Positions 9,930 through 22,029 of a DNA stretch of 64,000 bases are shown one piece after another. Under the pieces are notes generated by a model. The model was not told the origin of the DNA. It was given only the letters and a program-made list of their open reading frames with translations, and searched no databases. The DNA is from Zopfochytrium polystomum (Eukaryota; Chytridiomycota; Chytridiomycetes; Chytridiales; Chytridiaceae): NCBI GenBank assembly GCA_025765615.1, contig JAIVFJ010000039.1, positions 1-64,000 of the forward strand. Direction: 5' to 3'. The translations under genes were made by a program, and so were the position numbers. Position 1 is the stretch's first letter. Each line of letters opens with the position of its first letter.

Positions 9930-10240
9930 GGCTGTTGTTTCTATCATCTGAAAGTGGCAGTGAAATTCAAAAAGGAAGGAAGTCAACAAGCTGTCTGTCT
10001 TTCTGAGTGGAAGTCAACAGGTTGTCTATCTACCTCCCTCCCTGTCTCTGAGTCTGGGAGTGGCAGTCAACAGGCAGTCAATGGGTTGTCTGTCATCCTC
10101 TGTGTCTCTGACTCTGTCTATTGGGCTGTTGGTGGACAAGTTATCAAATCGTCTGCAACCTCTCTCTTTTGAGTGGGGGGTTGAGGGGCATCAACCCCCC
10201 CACAAGGGCTCAGGGTGCTCCTGCCCCCGACTTGAAAACA
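9930..10240 (+). repeat. Partial copy of the ~415-bp repeat
   Basis: Shares the aattcaaaaaggaag, gtcaacaggttgtct and gagtctgggagtggcagtc blocks with 5270-5400, and ends with a related G/C hairpin block near 10190-10235. Confidence 0.6.
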
Positions 10241-10425
10241 ATTTCCCCCTATCCCCTCTACATGGCCTGCCACTGCATTCATTGTGGACTACCACACTTT
10301 TCAGTATCTTCTTTTTTTCTACTCTTTTTTTTGGGAAGGATTGCTTATAAGTTAACAGGCATCCCCTAGTAATAATATAAAAAATCAAGAACAAAAAAAG
10401 GGTGGGGCAACAAAGTCTCATCAGT

Positions 10426-10440
10426 TTAGGGTTAGGGTTA
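10426..10440 (+). repeat. Interstitial telomere-like tract, TTAGGG orientation
   Basis: Two and a half TTAGGG units on the plus strand, opposite in orientation to the tracts at 6.3-9.9 kb. It separates the repeat-rich left region from the ligase remnant. Confidence 0.8.
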
Positions 10441-10524
10441 CAGCCTGGAGATTTTAAAACACGCACCAAACAAAAGAAATATAAAAAAAAACAAAACAAA
10501 CCACAGACAACCACAAACTGTTTT

Positions 10525-11530
10525 TCACTCGTCTCCATCTTCATCGTCGTCGTCGTCGTCGGCGACGGCAAACAGCTTGTCCTTTGCAATATCCGACTTT
10601 GTCCTGACGATGGGCCTGATGACGGCGTCGGACGGCTTGGACGCGTCGATGCGGACGCCGACAAACGTCGGGAAGCGCAGGTGTCCGCGCTGCGACAGCT
10701 CCTGAAACTTGTATGTGATGATGGCCCTTTTTCGGCGGCTTGCGTCGCTCCGCGTCCGTGAACCCGGAGCCGACCTTGAACGTCGTGCCGTTGGCCATGC
10801 GGCAAATCAGCGCGCCCATCACCCCCCGCGTTCTTGCCCTTGCCTTGCTCGTGCCCGATCACCACATTTGACTTTTAGGAGCGTGCGAGACCGACGGTGC
10901 TCGTACAGAGAACGCGGCTTGCGCAGCATCAGGCCCTCGCCGCCCTTTTTCTCCACCGCCTTGAGCTCGCTCGTCAGGTGCGCCTCGCCCTTGCACTTGA
11001 CGTGGCGCACAATCTCGACGTGCTAGACACGGCGTTTTTTGGTGGCCGGCTCGTCGTCGTCGCCGTCGCCGTCGACGCCGGCCTCGTCGTCCTCAAAGTA
11101 GTCTTGCAGGGCAGCGAGCCGCGCCTCAAGCCCTATGCCCTCCATGCTCGGGCTGTCAAACACCTTGTACCTGATTCTGTTCCAGTGCGGGCTCTTGTGG
11201 CTCTTGACGACCGACACGGTCTCGGAGAACCGGCCGCGGCCGATAAGCAGCTCGCCGTCCAGCGACATGTCCTTTGGGAACGGCTTGACGAACCACGCGA
11301 GCGCGTAGAACCGGTTCCCCTCGCGCGACGACAGCGTGCGCGCCACAGGGTCAAAGTACGCGCGAATCCCGTCCGAGCTTTTCAGACATCCACCACCCCG
11401 TTGGGTCCACCGTGGGATCCCACTTTTCCGCGAGCATCACCTTGATCGGGCCCCGCGATACCTTGGGCAGCGCCAACTTGCCCGCGTTGGTGCGTCGCGG
11501 CCGCTTGCCCGACGCGGTGGCGTCGGCAGT

Positions 11531-11561
<31 letters not shown>

Positions 11562-11895
11562 GCGGTGGCTGCCGCACCGCCCGCGGCCGAGACACGCGCG
11601 CGCTTCCGCGGAGACGGAGTGCCGCCATCGCTGCCGCCGGCGCGACGGCCGGCCACGAGGGCGGCGGCCGCGGCCGGCATCTTCTTCTTTTTCTTTCTCG
11701 TGCCGATCTCGTCGTCGTCGGTGGCAACGTCCATGCCGTCGTCGTCGTCTTTGTAGTCGCCGTCTTTGCCGTCGACCTCGGTGTCCTCCGTGTCCGTGTA
11801 CTCGAGTTCTTTCTTCGTATTCGTCGTCTTCTTCTTCTTCTTCTTCTTGTCCACCCCGTCCTCGTCGTCGGTCCCCTCTTCGTCCTCGTCGTCGC

Positions 11896-11929
<34 letters not shown>

Positions 11930-12181
11930 GCCGTCGTCGCTGTCGTCGTCGTCGTCGTCGTAGTCGTTCTTCTTGCTCTTGTTGTTGCTCTTGTTCTTGT
12001 TGCTGCGCACGAGCGATGCGGCGGCGGCGGCGGCGGCGGCGGCGTAGTCCGGGTCCGCGGGGTGCGCGTACTGGTCCTTGTGCTGCTGGTTCTTGCGGAA
12101 GCAGTCTGTGCCAAACATGCAGGGCAGCCGCTGGCGGGTGGGCTTTTTAGGTGGCGCGGCGGGAACGGCGGCGGCGCTCAT
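10525..12181 (-). pseudogene. PBZ-finger ATP-dependent DNA ligase, multiply frameshifted
   Basis: Residues ~19-46 match a PBZ (poly-ADP-ribose-binding C2H2) finger: LPCMFGTDC, FRKNQQHKDQYAHPADPDY. An Asp/Lys-rich linker follows (about 200 residues). The ligase core comes next: MLAEKWDP and GWWMSEKL just before motif I, then LDGELLIGRGRF (motif III), GGEGLMLRKP (motif IV) and LLKVK (motif V). The frame breaks at the catalytic site near 11378, where one extra G turns the expected K-L-D-G into K-L-G-R. Further lesions are an in-frame TAG near 11024, a short deletion after LLKVK near 10865, an extra G near 10830, and a 2-base loss near 10720. The C-terminus (FPTFVGVRIDASKPSDAV) is still readable. 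Such nuclear ligases act in DNA repair; the PBZ finger suggests recruitment to ADP-ribosylated sites. Either a decayed gene or a locus with several indel errors. Confidence 0.75.
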
Positions 12182-12640
12182 GGTGTTTCTTGTCGAGTCA
12201 AAGATGTTTAATTGGGGCGAGTGACGTGTGTGTGGGCAAAGTGTGCACGGTGTTGAAATTCGGTCTCGACGGCGTCGAGAGTGATCGCGATTGCGGATTA
12301 TGGAGGGCGAGACAATTCAAATTTTTTTCTTAAATTGATTCTTAACTTTTCTCACAAGGGCATATTCCAACACAAGCGCCTCAAAAGCAAAACTACTTCA
12401 GAGAGAGATGCTGAGTGAGAGAATTTAAAACGCCACTGCCCCAGTGAAAAACCCAAACCAATTTACTGATCTGGGAAAACTGTAGCAGGGTAAGGAAAAG
12501 AAATGTATCAGGGAAGGCACTGCTGAGGAGAGTACTGCAAAATGGTTGGGAAAACAAAAGGGTGCCAAAATTGGCGAAATGAAAGAAGGAAAATCTAACT
12601 GGTGTCCCATCCTGGGGCCTAACCCACTACTTTACCCTTA
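12182..12640. other. Intergenic, no gene seen
   Basis: AT-rich sequence upstream of the ligase remnant. No TATA box or ORF stands out. Confidence 0.4.
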
Positions 12641-14050
12641 CGCACCATGTGTGCCCTCCATGCAGCGCCATGCCCTGCATTCTTCTCCTTGTCCTTGGTT
12701 CCATTTCTGAAGAAAGTGATCTTCGCGGGGTTTCATCCTAATTGCTTGTACATGCTCAATCAACTTAATATGTTCAGCTGGTCCCTTGCTTGAGTCAGCA
12801 AGTCCAAGTAGCATTTGGCCTTCCAAAACCATGTCAGGTCCATGTGGCTTGGTGAGGAGGTTGGCGAGCTGATCGAAGGAGGGGACGTGATCAACCTGCA
12901 CAAGTCCTTCATCAACAAGCGACCAGATGTGATGGTAGCAAAGTCAAATGTGCTTGTAGCAGTCTGTATGAAGATTGTTCACTGTCATGTGGATTGTTGG
13001 TGTGTTGTCCTCATAAGCAGTGAGTGGTAGCTTAAGGGGCATCTGGACTGACAGGTGAAGGTTGTTGATAGCTTCAAGCTTCTGCCAAGGGCAATATACT
13101 CTGCTGCTGTTGATGAGCGCGTCAACTTCCACTCAATTGCTCCCCCTGCTAGCAGCACAAGGTATGCTATCTGAGAGTGAGAGTCATGGCAGGAGTTGAA
13201 CGATGCGTTTGCGTATCCCTGACATTGAGCGCAAGGTCTGGTCTGGTTGATGTCGCTGAGAAGTTGAGGCTGCCAATCACACGGAGATACTCAGTGCTGT
13301 CAACACTCTCTTCGTCAGGGTCAATGGAGTCTGGCACGCAAGGGGTGAGCTTGGAGGTGGTCATGAGTGGTGTGCCTTGAGGCCTCACAGTGGCGCGTTC
13401 AGCTTCAAAGTGAGATAGGAAGTTTCAGATGACGTTAGCTTGGTGAATGATTGTGGAGTTCAAATCATGGATAACTTCGATTGAGAGAACCTAGGTGAGC
13501 TTCCCAAGCTCCCGAAGCTTGAACTCCCCCTTGAGGTCAGCACTTGCGTCCTTGATGGCAGTGGTGTGACCAAACAAGGGAAGGTCATCAAAAAGAGCGT
13601 CGAAATACAGTTTCCCACACTCACTTTTCAAGCCAAATATATCTCAAAGTACTTCAAGTGTTTTTTTACCAACTCCTTTGGGCTTATCCATGGGTGCAGT
13701 CAGTCTGTACAGCCTCTTGGAGATGTAGACATCAGTTGGTATGAGAGGAGCAACGCCTGCTAGAAACTCTGTTGATGCCTTGAAAGTTTGTTATGCACAG
13801 AGAGTGACAAATGAAATCAACGCACATTTTCAGGGTTCAGAAGACTGTAAGAGTCAGACTTGGATGTCTCTTCTTGAAGCCTTGCCTTTCCTTTTGACTT
13901 CCAACCTGGTTTCTGTGAAGCTGCATACTCAGTATCCATCATCTGTGCATTTAGCAACACTCACTTTTCCAGTTTCTTTGCCAACCACACCCTTTGACCC
14001 TGCAAGTTCTTGCTGCAACACAGCCTTGCCTTAGCTTACCATGAGCACAG
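12640..14050 (-). mobile_element. Degenerate Ty1/copia retrotransposon (RT and RNase H remnants)
   Basis: Minus strand, broken into frames. FDDLPLFG (near 13600) stands where the YVDD box should be and is followed by LKGEFKLRELGKLT (RT end). EYLRVIGSLNFSATSTRPDLA (near 13270) matches the Copia YRSLVGSL-TRPDI motif. VDALINSSRVYCPWQKLEAI continues into RNase H, and VDHVPSFDQLANLLTKPHGPD (near 12870) matches the Copia VDHIPSEDQLADxLTKP end. Multiple stops and frame changes make it dead. No LTR pair was identified. Confidence 0.7.
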
Positions 14051-14153
14051 GCACCAGTGACTTGCCTCAGATTATTCATCAACATCCATATCCTTGTCCA
14101 CAGTTGGAGATTCATCGAGCTGGAGCTGAGACTGGAGCCATCAGTGTCAAAGG

Positions 14154-16194
14154 TCAAGGATGGGTGGGTATGAGCAAGGTCAGCTGGGAGGAGGGGCACG
14201 TCCATTGGTTGAAAGCAGGGATTCGTGAAGGGAGCTGGATTGAAAGTGGAGTGGCGGGAGGTGAGGAGTGGGAAAGGTGTGGGTGTGAAAACGGTGGTTG
14301 TGGAAGGTGAGTTAACAAAGTAGATGGGCTGGGAGGGTCGAGTTGCAGTAGCAGTTGTGCGGCTGCTGATGGGGACTGTGTAGGTGGAGTGTGCAAGGGA
14401 AGTTGGATTGTAGGGAGAGATGTGCTTGCTGCAGGGGTAAGAGAATGGGGGGGAGCCAATGGGGCAGCCAAGGCATTGGACCAAGTGGAAATTGTGGGAG
14501 GAAAGGTGAAGGCATTCAGGGAGCCTGGAGTAGTGATGAGAAAGGAGTTGGGGGTTTGGGAGAGTGTGAGTCCAGTTAACAATGCAGAAGAATTCCACTT
14601 GTGGTGGGGTCATCAGACAGGAAAAAACTGCCACAAGCAAGGGGGGGAATGGTGAAGGGGATCCAAAGAAGAAGGGTAAAAGGGATTGTGAAGAGGACCA
14701 TCAGGAGGGCTGTGGTAAAAGACTGGAGAGCCAAAGGTGGGAGCAGCAAAAATAAAGGTCTTAATGATGTGGTACACTTCACAGAGTTTGTCAGGGAGAG
14801 AGCTGTCTTTGTAGGAAGGACTGGTGAGGCAGGAGGTCAAAAAGTTGTTCAAAAAAGAAGACTGAGTGTGAACGGAGAGTGGGAAGCACTTTGAGAAAAA
14901 TATGCCAAGGAACTAATGAGTTGATGGAGTGAGCGTGAACAGAAAATAGGGGTGGACCAGAGTATTGGAAGGATGTTTGTTGGTTAAAAAGGAGGGGAAT
15001 GAGAGATTTGGTGAAGTGTTTTTTTGGCTGGGACAAGGGTAAGGGATGTGAGAAAACTGGAGCTCCAGAGGCCAGGTCAAGTTGGAGGAGGTGCATCATG
15101 ATACGGCTTATGTGGCCAATGAGAGAGGGTGAGTTCAAGCGAGAGTTGAGGTCAACAATCATGTCAGAGCAGTATTCATTGTAAAAGTCAGGGAAGTTAT
15201 GGGTCATGGGGTGATGGAGGAGGGCATTGGGAAAAGAGGTGCAGTAGCCAACCAGGCATTTGAAGGTTTTGCGACAGAGTGTGGTGAGGTTGTTGAGGAA
15301 AGTACGGGGGAGAATGGCAGTTTTCCGCAGAAAGCGGACACATGGGAGGAGAGACGTTATGGATGAGGTAAGAAGCAATTTTGTCACCCATCTTTTTGTG
15401 TTTGATAATGTCAAGGAAATTGGTGGTGGAAAGGATTTTGCTGCTGTGGCTGCTGAGCTCGTACCGTCTCCTGTGAAGTAGTTGCCTAGGTGTCGAAAGG
15501 TAGTGTTTGGGGGGTGGATGGGAAGGACTGTGGTGCCCCAGTTGATGGTGGTAGGTGCTGATCGCGGGGTGTTGACGGCGGAGATGAAGATTTTCTTGGT
15601 GTTAGACTCGATGTCGTTTTGTGACTGGTACTCAAAGAGGAGTTTGGCCTGAAGCTGCAGATCCTCCAAGGTGCTGGAGAGGGTGTTGGTGTCGTCGACA
15701 AGGGCAAAGCCAGTAACAGAGACAGGGGGTGGGGGGTTGAAGAATTGGACAGGGAAGTTACAAGGGGTGGGAACTGAGAAAATGAAACTGGTGGTACAAC
15801 GATCAAGAACGCAAAGAACAGGGTCCCAAAAGATACGCCAATCAAGGGGTCCCTCAAGGGAGCCTTGCTGAATCATAGTGCCAATGGGGAAGGAAGGGGA
15901 TGGGCCAAAAGCTGTGATGACAGAGGAACGAAAACGACATTGGGAATTGACACGCATGCGAACATAAGAAGAGGGGAGGTGAATACGTTCCCAGGAGGCA
16001 ATGAGGCCAGCAACAGGGGCGCAGTCAAAAGCTTTCTTAATGTCGTTGAGGAGAAAGTATAAGGGCTGTTTAGTGGATTGGGCAAGGTCAAGGGCGTAGC
16101 GTACAAGGTGGAGAGGCGGGTCAGGAGAAGAGCCAGGTAGGGCAGAGAAGTTGCGACCACCACCACCCCCCACCACCTTGCCACTGCCCTCCAC
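14154..16194 (-). mobile_element. 3' half of a non-LTR retrotransposon, RT blocks to C-terminus
   Basis: A 467-residue open frame (14791-16194) begins in the middle of an RT domain. It has NFSALPGSSPDPPLHL, then DIKKAFD (catalytic block A), IQQGSLEGPL (block B), and ALVDDTNTL (the FADD box as LVDD, block C), followed by thumb-like and C-terminal sequence. Further open sequence continues to about 14154 in another frame. The missing upstream RT blocks are found on the opposite strand at 18.9-19.2 kb. The style (N-x3-NF-ALPGSS) resembles LINE-like RTs common in Mucoromycota and other early fungi. The coding frame is unusually well kept for a truncated copy. Confidence 0.75.
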
Positions 16195-16204
16195 CGCCTT
16201 CCCA

Positions 16205-16640
16205 CTGCCAGATCAACGTCAGATCAACGTCAGATTGTTGTCAGATCGTCAGATCATCATCAGATCGACTGCAGATTGACTCCAGAACCCTCCACCACCA
16301 CCCCCCACTGCCTTGCCACCGCCAGATTGACATCAGATCTTCATCAGATCGTCAGACCATCGTCAGGTCAACGTCAGATTGACTCCAGATCATCAGATTG
16401 ACATCAGATCTTCATCAGATTGACTCCAGATCATCAGATTGACGTCAGATCTTCGTCAGATTGTCACATCATCATCAGGTCAACAGTCAGGTTTTTCGTC
16501 AGATTGTCTCCAGATCATCATATCATCGTCAGATTGTCGCCAGATTGACTCCAGATTGTTACCAGAACGCCCAATTGTTGTCAGATTGCCAGATCATCAT
16601 CCAATTGTCGTCAGATCATCAGTCAGATTGACTCCAGATT
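16205..16640. repeat. Degenerate minisatellite of CAGATTGAC/CATCAGATC-type words
   Basis: About 435 bp of imperfect 9-10-bp words (cagattgactc, catcagatc, gtcagatcttc) are interrupted once, near 16291-16325, by a copy of the ccaccaccccccactgccttgccacc block that also lies at 16160-16205. It sits exactly between the two opposed LINE halves. Confidence 0.75.
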
Positions 16641-16649
16641 GCTGCCAGA

Positions 16650-19240
16650 TTGCCTCCAGAAATCACTTTCCTCGCCCCCAAACCAGACTGCATCACCCCC
16701 TTCACCACCACAACCACATTGCAACCACATCACAACCTTTGTGCTGAATTGGGATTGGCACCCCCCTATTTCATGAGCAGCCCACCTCCCTCCATGTTCT
16801 TCGGCACCCATGCTGATCAACACATATTGACAATCACCACTCAGCCAGACCCCACTATTGCCCCACTCACTGAACTTGACATCCTACGCTTCACCTCCAC
16901 TTGCAACCTCACCATCCGACAGCGGCCCTTGCTCTCAAAGGACCAGACTTCTTACTCGCTCCGCCTTCTGCGTCCTTTGTCGGACGAACAGGCTGCCTGT
17001 CTTCAGAACACATCCCCACACATTAAATTTTCTTACACCTGTTGACTACCAGCCGCCGCCACAGAATTCACCAACGAACCTGCCAACCAACTCGTCCTCC
17101 AACACCTGGCTCCTGGAACTACTGGAAAAAACTTTGATGAGCAAAAGGACTCCCTGCGTCATGCAATCACCTCTGCTTTATCCTCCTGTGGCTCCATAAT
17201 GGCTATTCATTTTGCACACCACCAGCTTTCCGCCTCCGCATCTGCCACAGTTCTTTTTGACGGCCCTCCTCACAATCCCCCTCAGTTCATAACTATTCTG
17301 GGTGCAGGTGTCACAATTCGACCACTGGAACCTTCTGCAGAAATCCAGCAGCAAATCAGTGATGAAAAGCAACGCACAGCTGTCCTTTATAACATTTGTC
17401 GCTCCACAAGTATCTATGACCTTGAGGCCATCCAATATGAGTTTGGGTGCACGTCAGTTCGCATTCCAGGTTTCTTCAACTCAGCAAAGGGCACCGCTGG
17501 CCTTTCGTTGTCTGCCCATTTTGTTTTTACAACCCAGGGCATTGATGTTGCAAAAAACTAACCAATCAGTTGTCTTCAATGGCCGTGCCCTCCCATTTCA
17601 CCCACTCCAAAAGGAAGATTTCACTCCCTTCCCCTGCTGTCGCTGTTGTGGAAACTCCAACCATACCTCAATCTTGCAAAACTGGCCGCCCCTCTGGCTC
17701 ACTCCTTAACCAAGCCACTTCAGCAGATTCCAGAGACAACAGCCAGACAGCTCAGGCCCCTCCTGACACCACAACTCCCCCACCTGTCCCGCCTGCCCCC
17801 CCTTCTGTCCCTCCTCCAGAGCTGCAGTCAATCTTGAAGGTCCTTGAAAACATCCAGCAACAGCTTCACGCACAACAGACCTCCTTGCGCACAGAGCTGA
17901 AAGAGCATCAGCCTCAGTACGCACTGACATCCAAAAACTCACCACTCAGCTTACCCAACTTGAGCCAATCCCTGCAGCACTGGAACACGGCTTAGCAAAG
18001 GTGGACCACGACATTCAGAGACTTGCAGCTGCTGCAGCCAATGTGGATACTTCACTCAAAAACCATGCTGGCGCCATCCACAACCTAAATCAGCAAGTCA
18101 CCACACTGGAGCCACTCACTGCACAATTGGACAGCTGCCTCACCACAGTGGACACAACCACCCAGCTCCTCAGCTCTCGCCTCCGGACGATTGAAGAATA
18201 GTTGAAATACAATGACCCGATTGATGAGGACCTTGACGACTGTTCCTCCGCTGAACCTTCTTCTACTACTACCGTCCCAGCTCAATCAGCTGTCACCACA
18301 CACTCAAGCTCCAGTTCCTCTTCAACTCCTCCCAACAGAACTGCCCCCAAACCTGCCCCAAACCTGCCCTGAACCTGCTGCCAAACCTGCCCCAAAAACT
18401 GCCTCAAAAACCAGGAACACTGCCTCAACTTGACCAATATTCTTATTCATTCTTTTGTGAAAGCCCCTTTGCTATTGATATCACTCTTATTTCTTCAAAA
18501 AAAAAAAAAAAAAAAAAAAACAGAGACATTATTAGCAGGACTTCATGCACCCTTAGTCAACTATGTCAACTAGCCCCGTGATGTTTTACTCCCCGCCCTC
18601 AACCGCCATCGCCAGGCCATCTACTGTGCCCAATGCCAGGCAACATCCTCAACCGCACACGCAGCAACTCTAGCATCGACCACATTCACTATACTACTGC
18701 CGAAGGTCCCTCAATCACCCACAATCCTGACCTTGTCCCTGGTATCTGCCAACAACAGGTTGAACACTGGTTTCGCCCTCGTACCCTCACTCCCTTCCCA
18801 CCATCCTCTCCATTTCACTCTGAGATGCAACCCCGTCCCCACATCCCCCCAGATCTTTTCTCCAAGATTATGCTGCCCCCTTCTGCCAACGACGTCAAAA
18901 ACGCTCTCACATCTCTTGCCTCAAACAAAGCCCCAGGCCCCTCCCAAATCTCCACAGAGCTTCTCCTCACAGCTGGTCCTGATGCTCTTGCATTCTTCTC
19001 CTCCCTCATCATTCGCTCTTTTCTCTTCCTTGACATCCTGGACTTTTGGGCATCTTCCTCCATTTTCCCCATACCCAAGAAAGCTGCGTGGGGTGGTGAC
19101 ATCACTAATCTCTGTCCAATCAGCCTCTGCGAACTTGCTGCCAAAGTTGTTCAATCCATCCGTCTTTCTTGTATCTCTTCCATCCTCTCTCCTCACAATG
19201 TACTCCTTGGTGGAGGGTGCAGTCTTGAGTGTCTCTTGAC
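16650..19240 (+). mobile_element. 5' part of a non-LTR retrotransposon, ORF1 and first RT blocks
   Basis: ORF1-like sequence runs at about 16650-18201 in several frames. A CCRCCGNSNHT motif (near 17630; C-x2-C-x4-H, last Cys missing) looks like a gag knuckle. A Pro-rich linker and a coiled coil follow (17830-18201: QSILKVLENIQQQLHAQQ, HAGAIHNLNQQVTTLE). A 24-nt A-run at 18497-18520 separates this from 18633-19240. That stretch has the first RT blocks: VKNALTSLASNKAPGPSQIS, SSSIFPIPKK, CPISL and SPHNVLLGG. The frame then stops where the opposite-strand half (16194) would take over. No endonuclease domain was found between, so an internal deletion is likely. Confidence 0.65.
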
Positions 19241-19244
19241 AAGG

Positions 19245-20200
19245 TTTTTTTCCTTTTTTGCTTGCAAGAGAAATTCTTGTTTGCAAATTAGGTTCACAAA
19301 AGTTTACAAATGGAAATTTATCAACTCACATGAGAAGTTTTCAGAGTTTTGACCACTCTTGTATCTTTAGATGATTCTTTGCCAGCTGATCGACTATTTG
19401 GTTTGGCAGAAACACATGACTGAGGGTGATATAAGTGGGTTGAAAAGAAAAAGTTGTCACAAACCTCTGAATCATTTCCATTTGTACTGTTTTGAGAAGA
19501 ATGAGGATCTTTGGAGTCAACAGCTGTGGCTTTCGACTGACAGAAGGTCAGAAGATTCTTGTTGCAGATTCTCATACCTTGCGATGCACAAGGAGATATT
19601 CAGAAATTGAACTTGTCATAGCGAAAATCTCAGACTTGGACTGTGGAAGCTTGCCCTATGCGCTTGCACTCCGCAAGGAAGGTTTGAAAGGAGAGTTTTG
19701 TTGGGGGACATGTTGAGCAATGGTTTCTTTTCTTTGAAAGAAAGCGACTGTTAGAAAATCCAAGTGGTCCATTTTGTGTGTGAGGGTGTCTGTGTGTTTG
19801 AGTGGGCTGAATGGATGGAAACAGACAGAGGACGCTGAGAGAGTCTTAAAGAGGAAGAGTTTTTGCGTGTGTTGAGAGGGTTTTTCTTTTTGTGTGTGTT
19901 GAGGGGGTGTGTGTTTGAGTGGGCTTTTGCAAGGAAACAGAAGAGAGCAAAAGTGAGCGCATGCACTCAGGCGTTTCATCGGTTTTGAGATTGTTTTCTG
20001 CAATCGCTACTGCGATACCTCAAGTGATCGCTCCTGTGAGATCACTTCTGCGATCACTCCTGCGATCGCAACTTGCAATCGCTTTTGCAGCCGCCATTGT
20101 GATCACAGAAGCGACCTTTTTTTTGGGGGAAGCTGAAAATTTTGATTCATCCAATAATTGATATTTCATTGCTGTGTGGCTTGCTGTTGAGGAGGTGCTC
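19245..20200. other. No gene recognised
   Basis: AT-rich, with G/T-rich stretches (gtgtgtttgagtggg). ORFs are short and lack recognisable motifs. Confidence 0.35.
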
Positions 20201-20220
20201 CAATTTATGGGGGTCAAACC

Positions 20221-21760
20221 ATGAAGCTAGGAGTGAACAGTCAGCTCTCTCATCGCACTGCTGCAGAGGAACCTACATACCACACTGGAACATTCCTCAA
20301 GTTTACGAGTGCAGCTCTGCATCGCCTGGATGAAATGAATGACGCTATGGAGCTCATTGTTTTACCTCTCTTGTGCTGGAAATGAAGGTTTCTGAAGACT
20401 TCAAGTTATTGCATCTCATTGATTGCCAAACAGACTACCTTCACCATCCACGTATGAAACATTTAATACAAACAAAAAGAAAGCTGTGGCATGGACACAA
20501 GAGTTTATGGAAACCAGTGGATCCAAACTCTATTTGGAGAGCAAAGGAGATACGTTCTCTTGGAAATATAGGCAATCAGCTTTCAGGGCGTGTGAGACTA
20601 TACTCACTCCTTTGACCCTTGGATCTGGGCCCAAGAGTGAGGGAAAGTAATAATAGGCTTAAACTTACTTCTTTTCACAGAGTTTTTGTGCACTGATTTG
20701 GAATGCAGGAGTCTAATGTCTTTCATAACACATTCCTCATGGTTGATAGATTCTGTTCTGTCGCAAAAGTCAATTGGCGATTTTCCTGGCCAACTGCTGC
20801 TTTCTGCTATTCTGACATCTTTTGGGGGCAAAATTGAAAGATGGTCATCTGATCAGAATACTGTCTAAAGAAGGAAACAATCGGTCCCTTCTCCAACTTA
20901 TTTCAAATGTGGAAGGGACTGATGACAATTGGGCACCTGCTGCTGCAGCACCTTTGCTGGGTGAGTGGTTGTTAGTACTGAAGAAACTCAAAGATACTAA
21001 TGTAGTTGTTGGAAGACTCTGCTGGTCCCACCAAGGCTGATTAGGAAGGCTGATGATAGCACTGCTGCCTCATCTGCTGATTCTGCACTGGCTGGCTCAT
21101 CAATGGCAAACGCACCTTCTCAAATTGCCAGTTCCACAGGCGGCTCAACTGGTGGTGCTTCTAGTTCACTGGACTCTGGACCCTCAACTCCAACTGCTTC
21201 ATTGGATGTAACTGCTGAGGCTTGGCCTAAACGAGCTGCTGCGACAACAGCAGAAGCTGCCTGGAATGTGGCACATTCAACCTTCCTCCGCCTGTGTATT
21301 GTCAGCGGACTGCTGCAACAAAAAGCTCTGGAGCGCTGTAAGCCACACCAGCAGCAGCAGTTCCAAATCAGCCCAGCCATCCTCCAATTGACATGAACAA
21401 TGCCGGCGCTTCCAAGCAAGCTGCAGAAAAAAAGTCCCAAAACAATCCAGCAATCAGCCTATTGCCAAGAAAGACAACGCTTCAGAGTCAGTTGCAGAAA
21501 ATCAAGTTGTAAATCAACAACTCCCTGCCAAAAGGCATAGGTGTGCCCAGCACTTTGATTTCCTCAAGGAATCATATGATGATGGATTTGACGACTGTGA
21601 ATTCGCAGCTTTGGCTTCAGTCAGGGAGGATTTGGAATTCACAAGCAGTAGCACAACATGTGCAGCAAGACCAAAGTGCAGTTGCCAGAGTAGATCAGAA
21701 GCAGATGGCTGCATTGTTGGAGTTTGCGCACATTACCTGCACCTTTTAAGATCCTCTGAC
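20221..21760 (+). pseudogene. Decayed coding region, unrecognised
   Basis: A run of plus-strand pieces in different frames has protein-like composition. They are MKLGVNSQLSHRTAAEEP (20221), KAVAWTQEFMETSGSKLYLE then SWKYRQSAFRACETILTPL (20470-20615), SFITHSSWLIDSVLSQKSI (20715), an Ala/Ser/Thr-rich stretch (21103-21396) and FDFLKESYDDGFDDCEFAAL (21558). Together they look like one frameshifted protein of about 450 residues, perhaps an old DNA transposon or a host gene. No catalytic motif was recognised. Confidence 0.3.
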
Positions 21761-22029
21761 CTGACTTCAAGAGTAAAGATGAGTTAAAATGGCAAAAGGG
21801 CTGGTCCCAGTGTTATCTACACTTTTCCAAATCTCTGACACTGTACAAGTGCTTAGAGGTGGTTTCAATCCCCAGTCTGGGTAGACCACATCAGTGTGCT
21901 TCACTCTAGCAATTTGATGGGAATGATTACAGGAGCTTGACAGGGAAACTGACTTTTGCACACATAACTCCATGGAAGTTCTGGCCAAATCAGCGTGATG
22001 CAAAATGATGTCATGACTGCCTCCTGACT

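Noticed and set aside
11336..12211. 291-residue Val-rich plus-strand ORF
   Set aside because: Shadow of the Asp-rich linker of the ligase on the minus strand.
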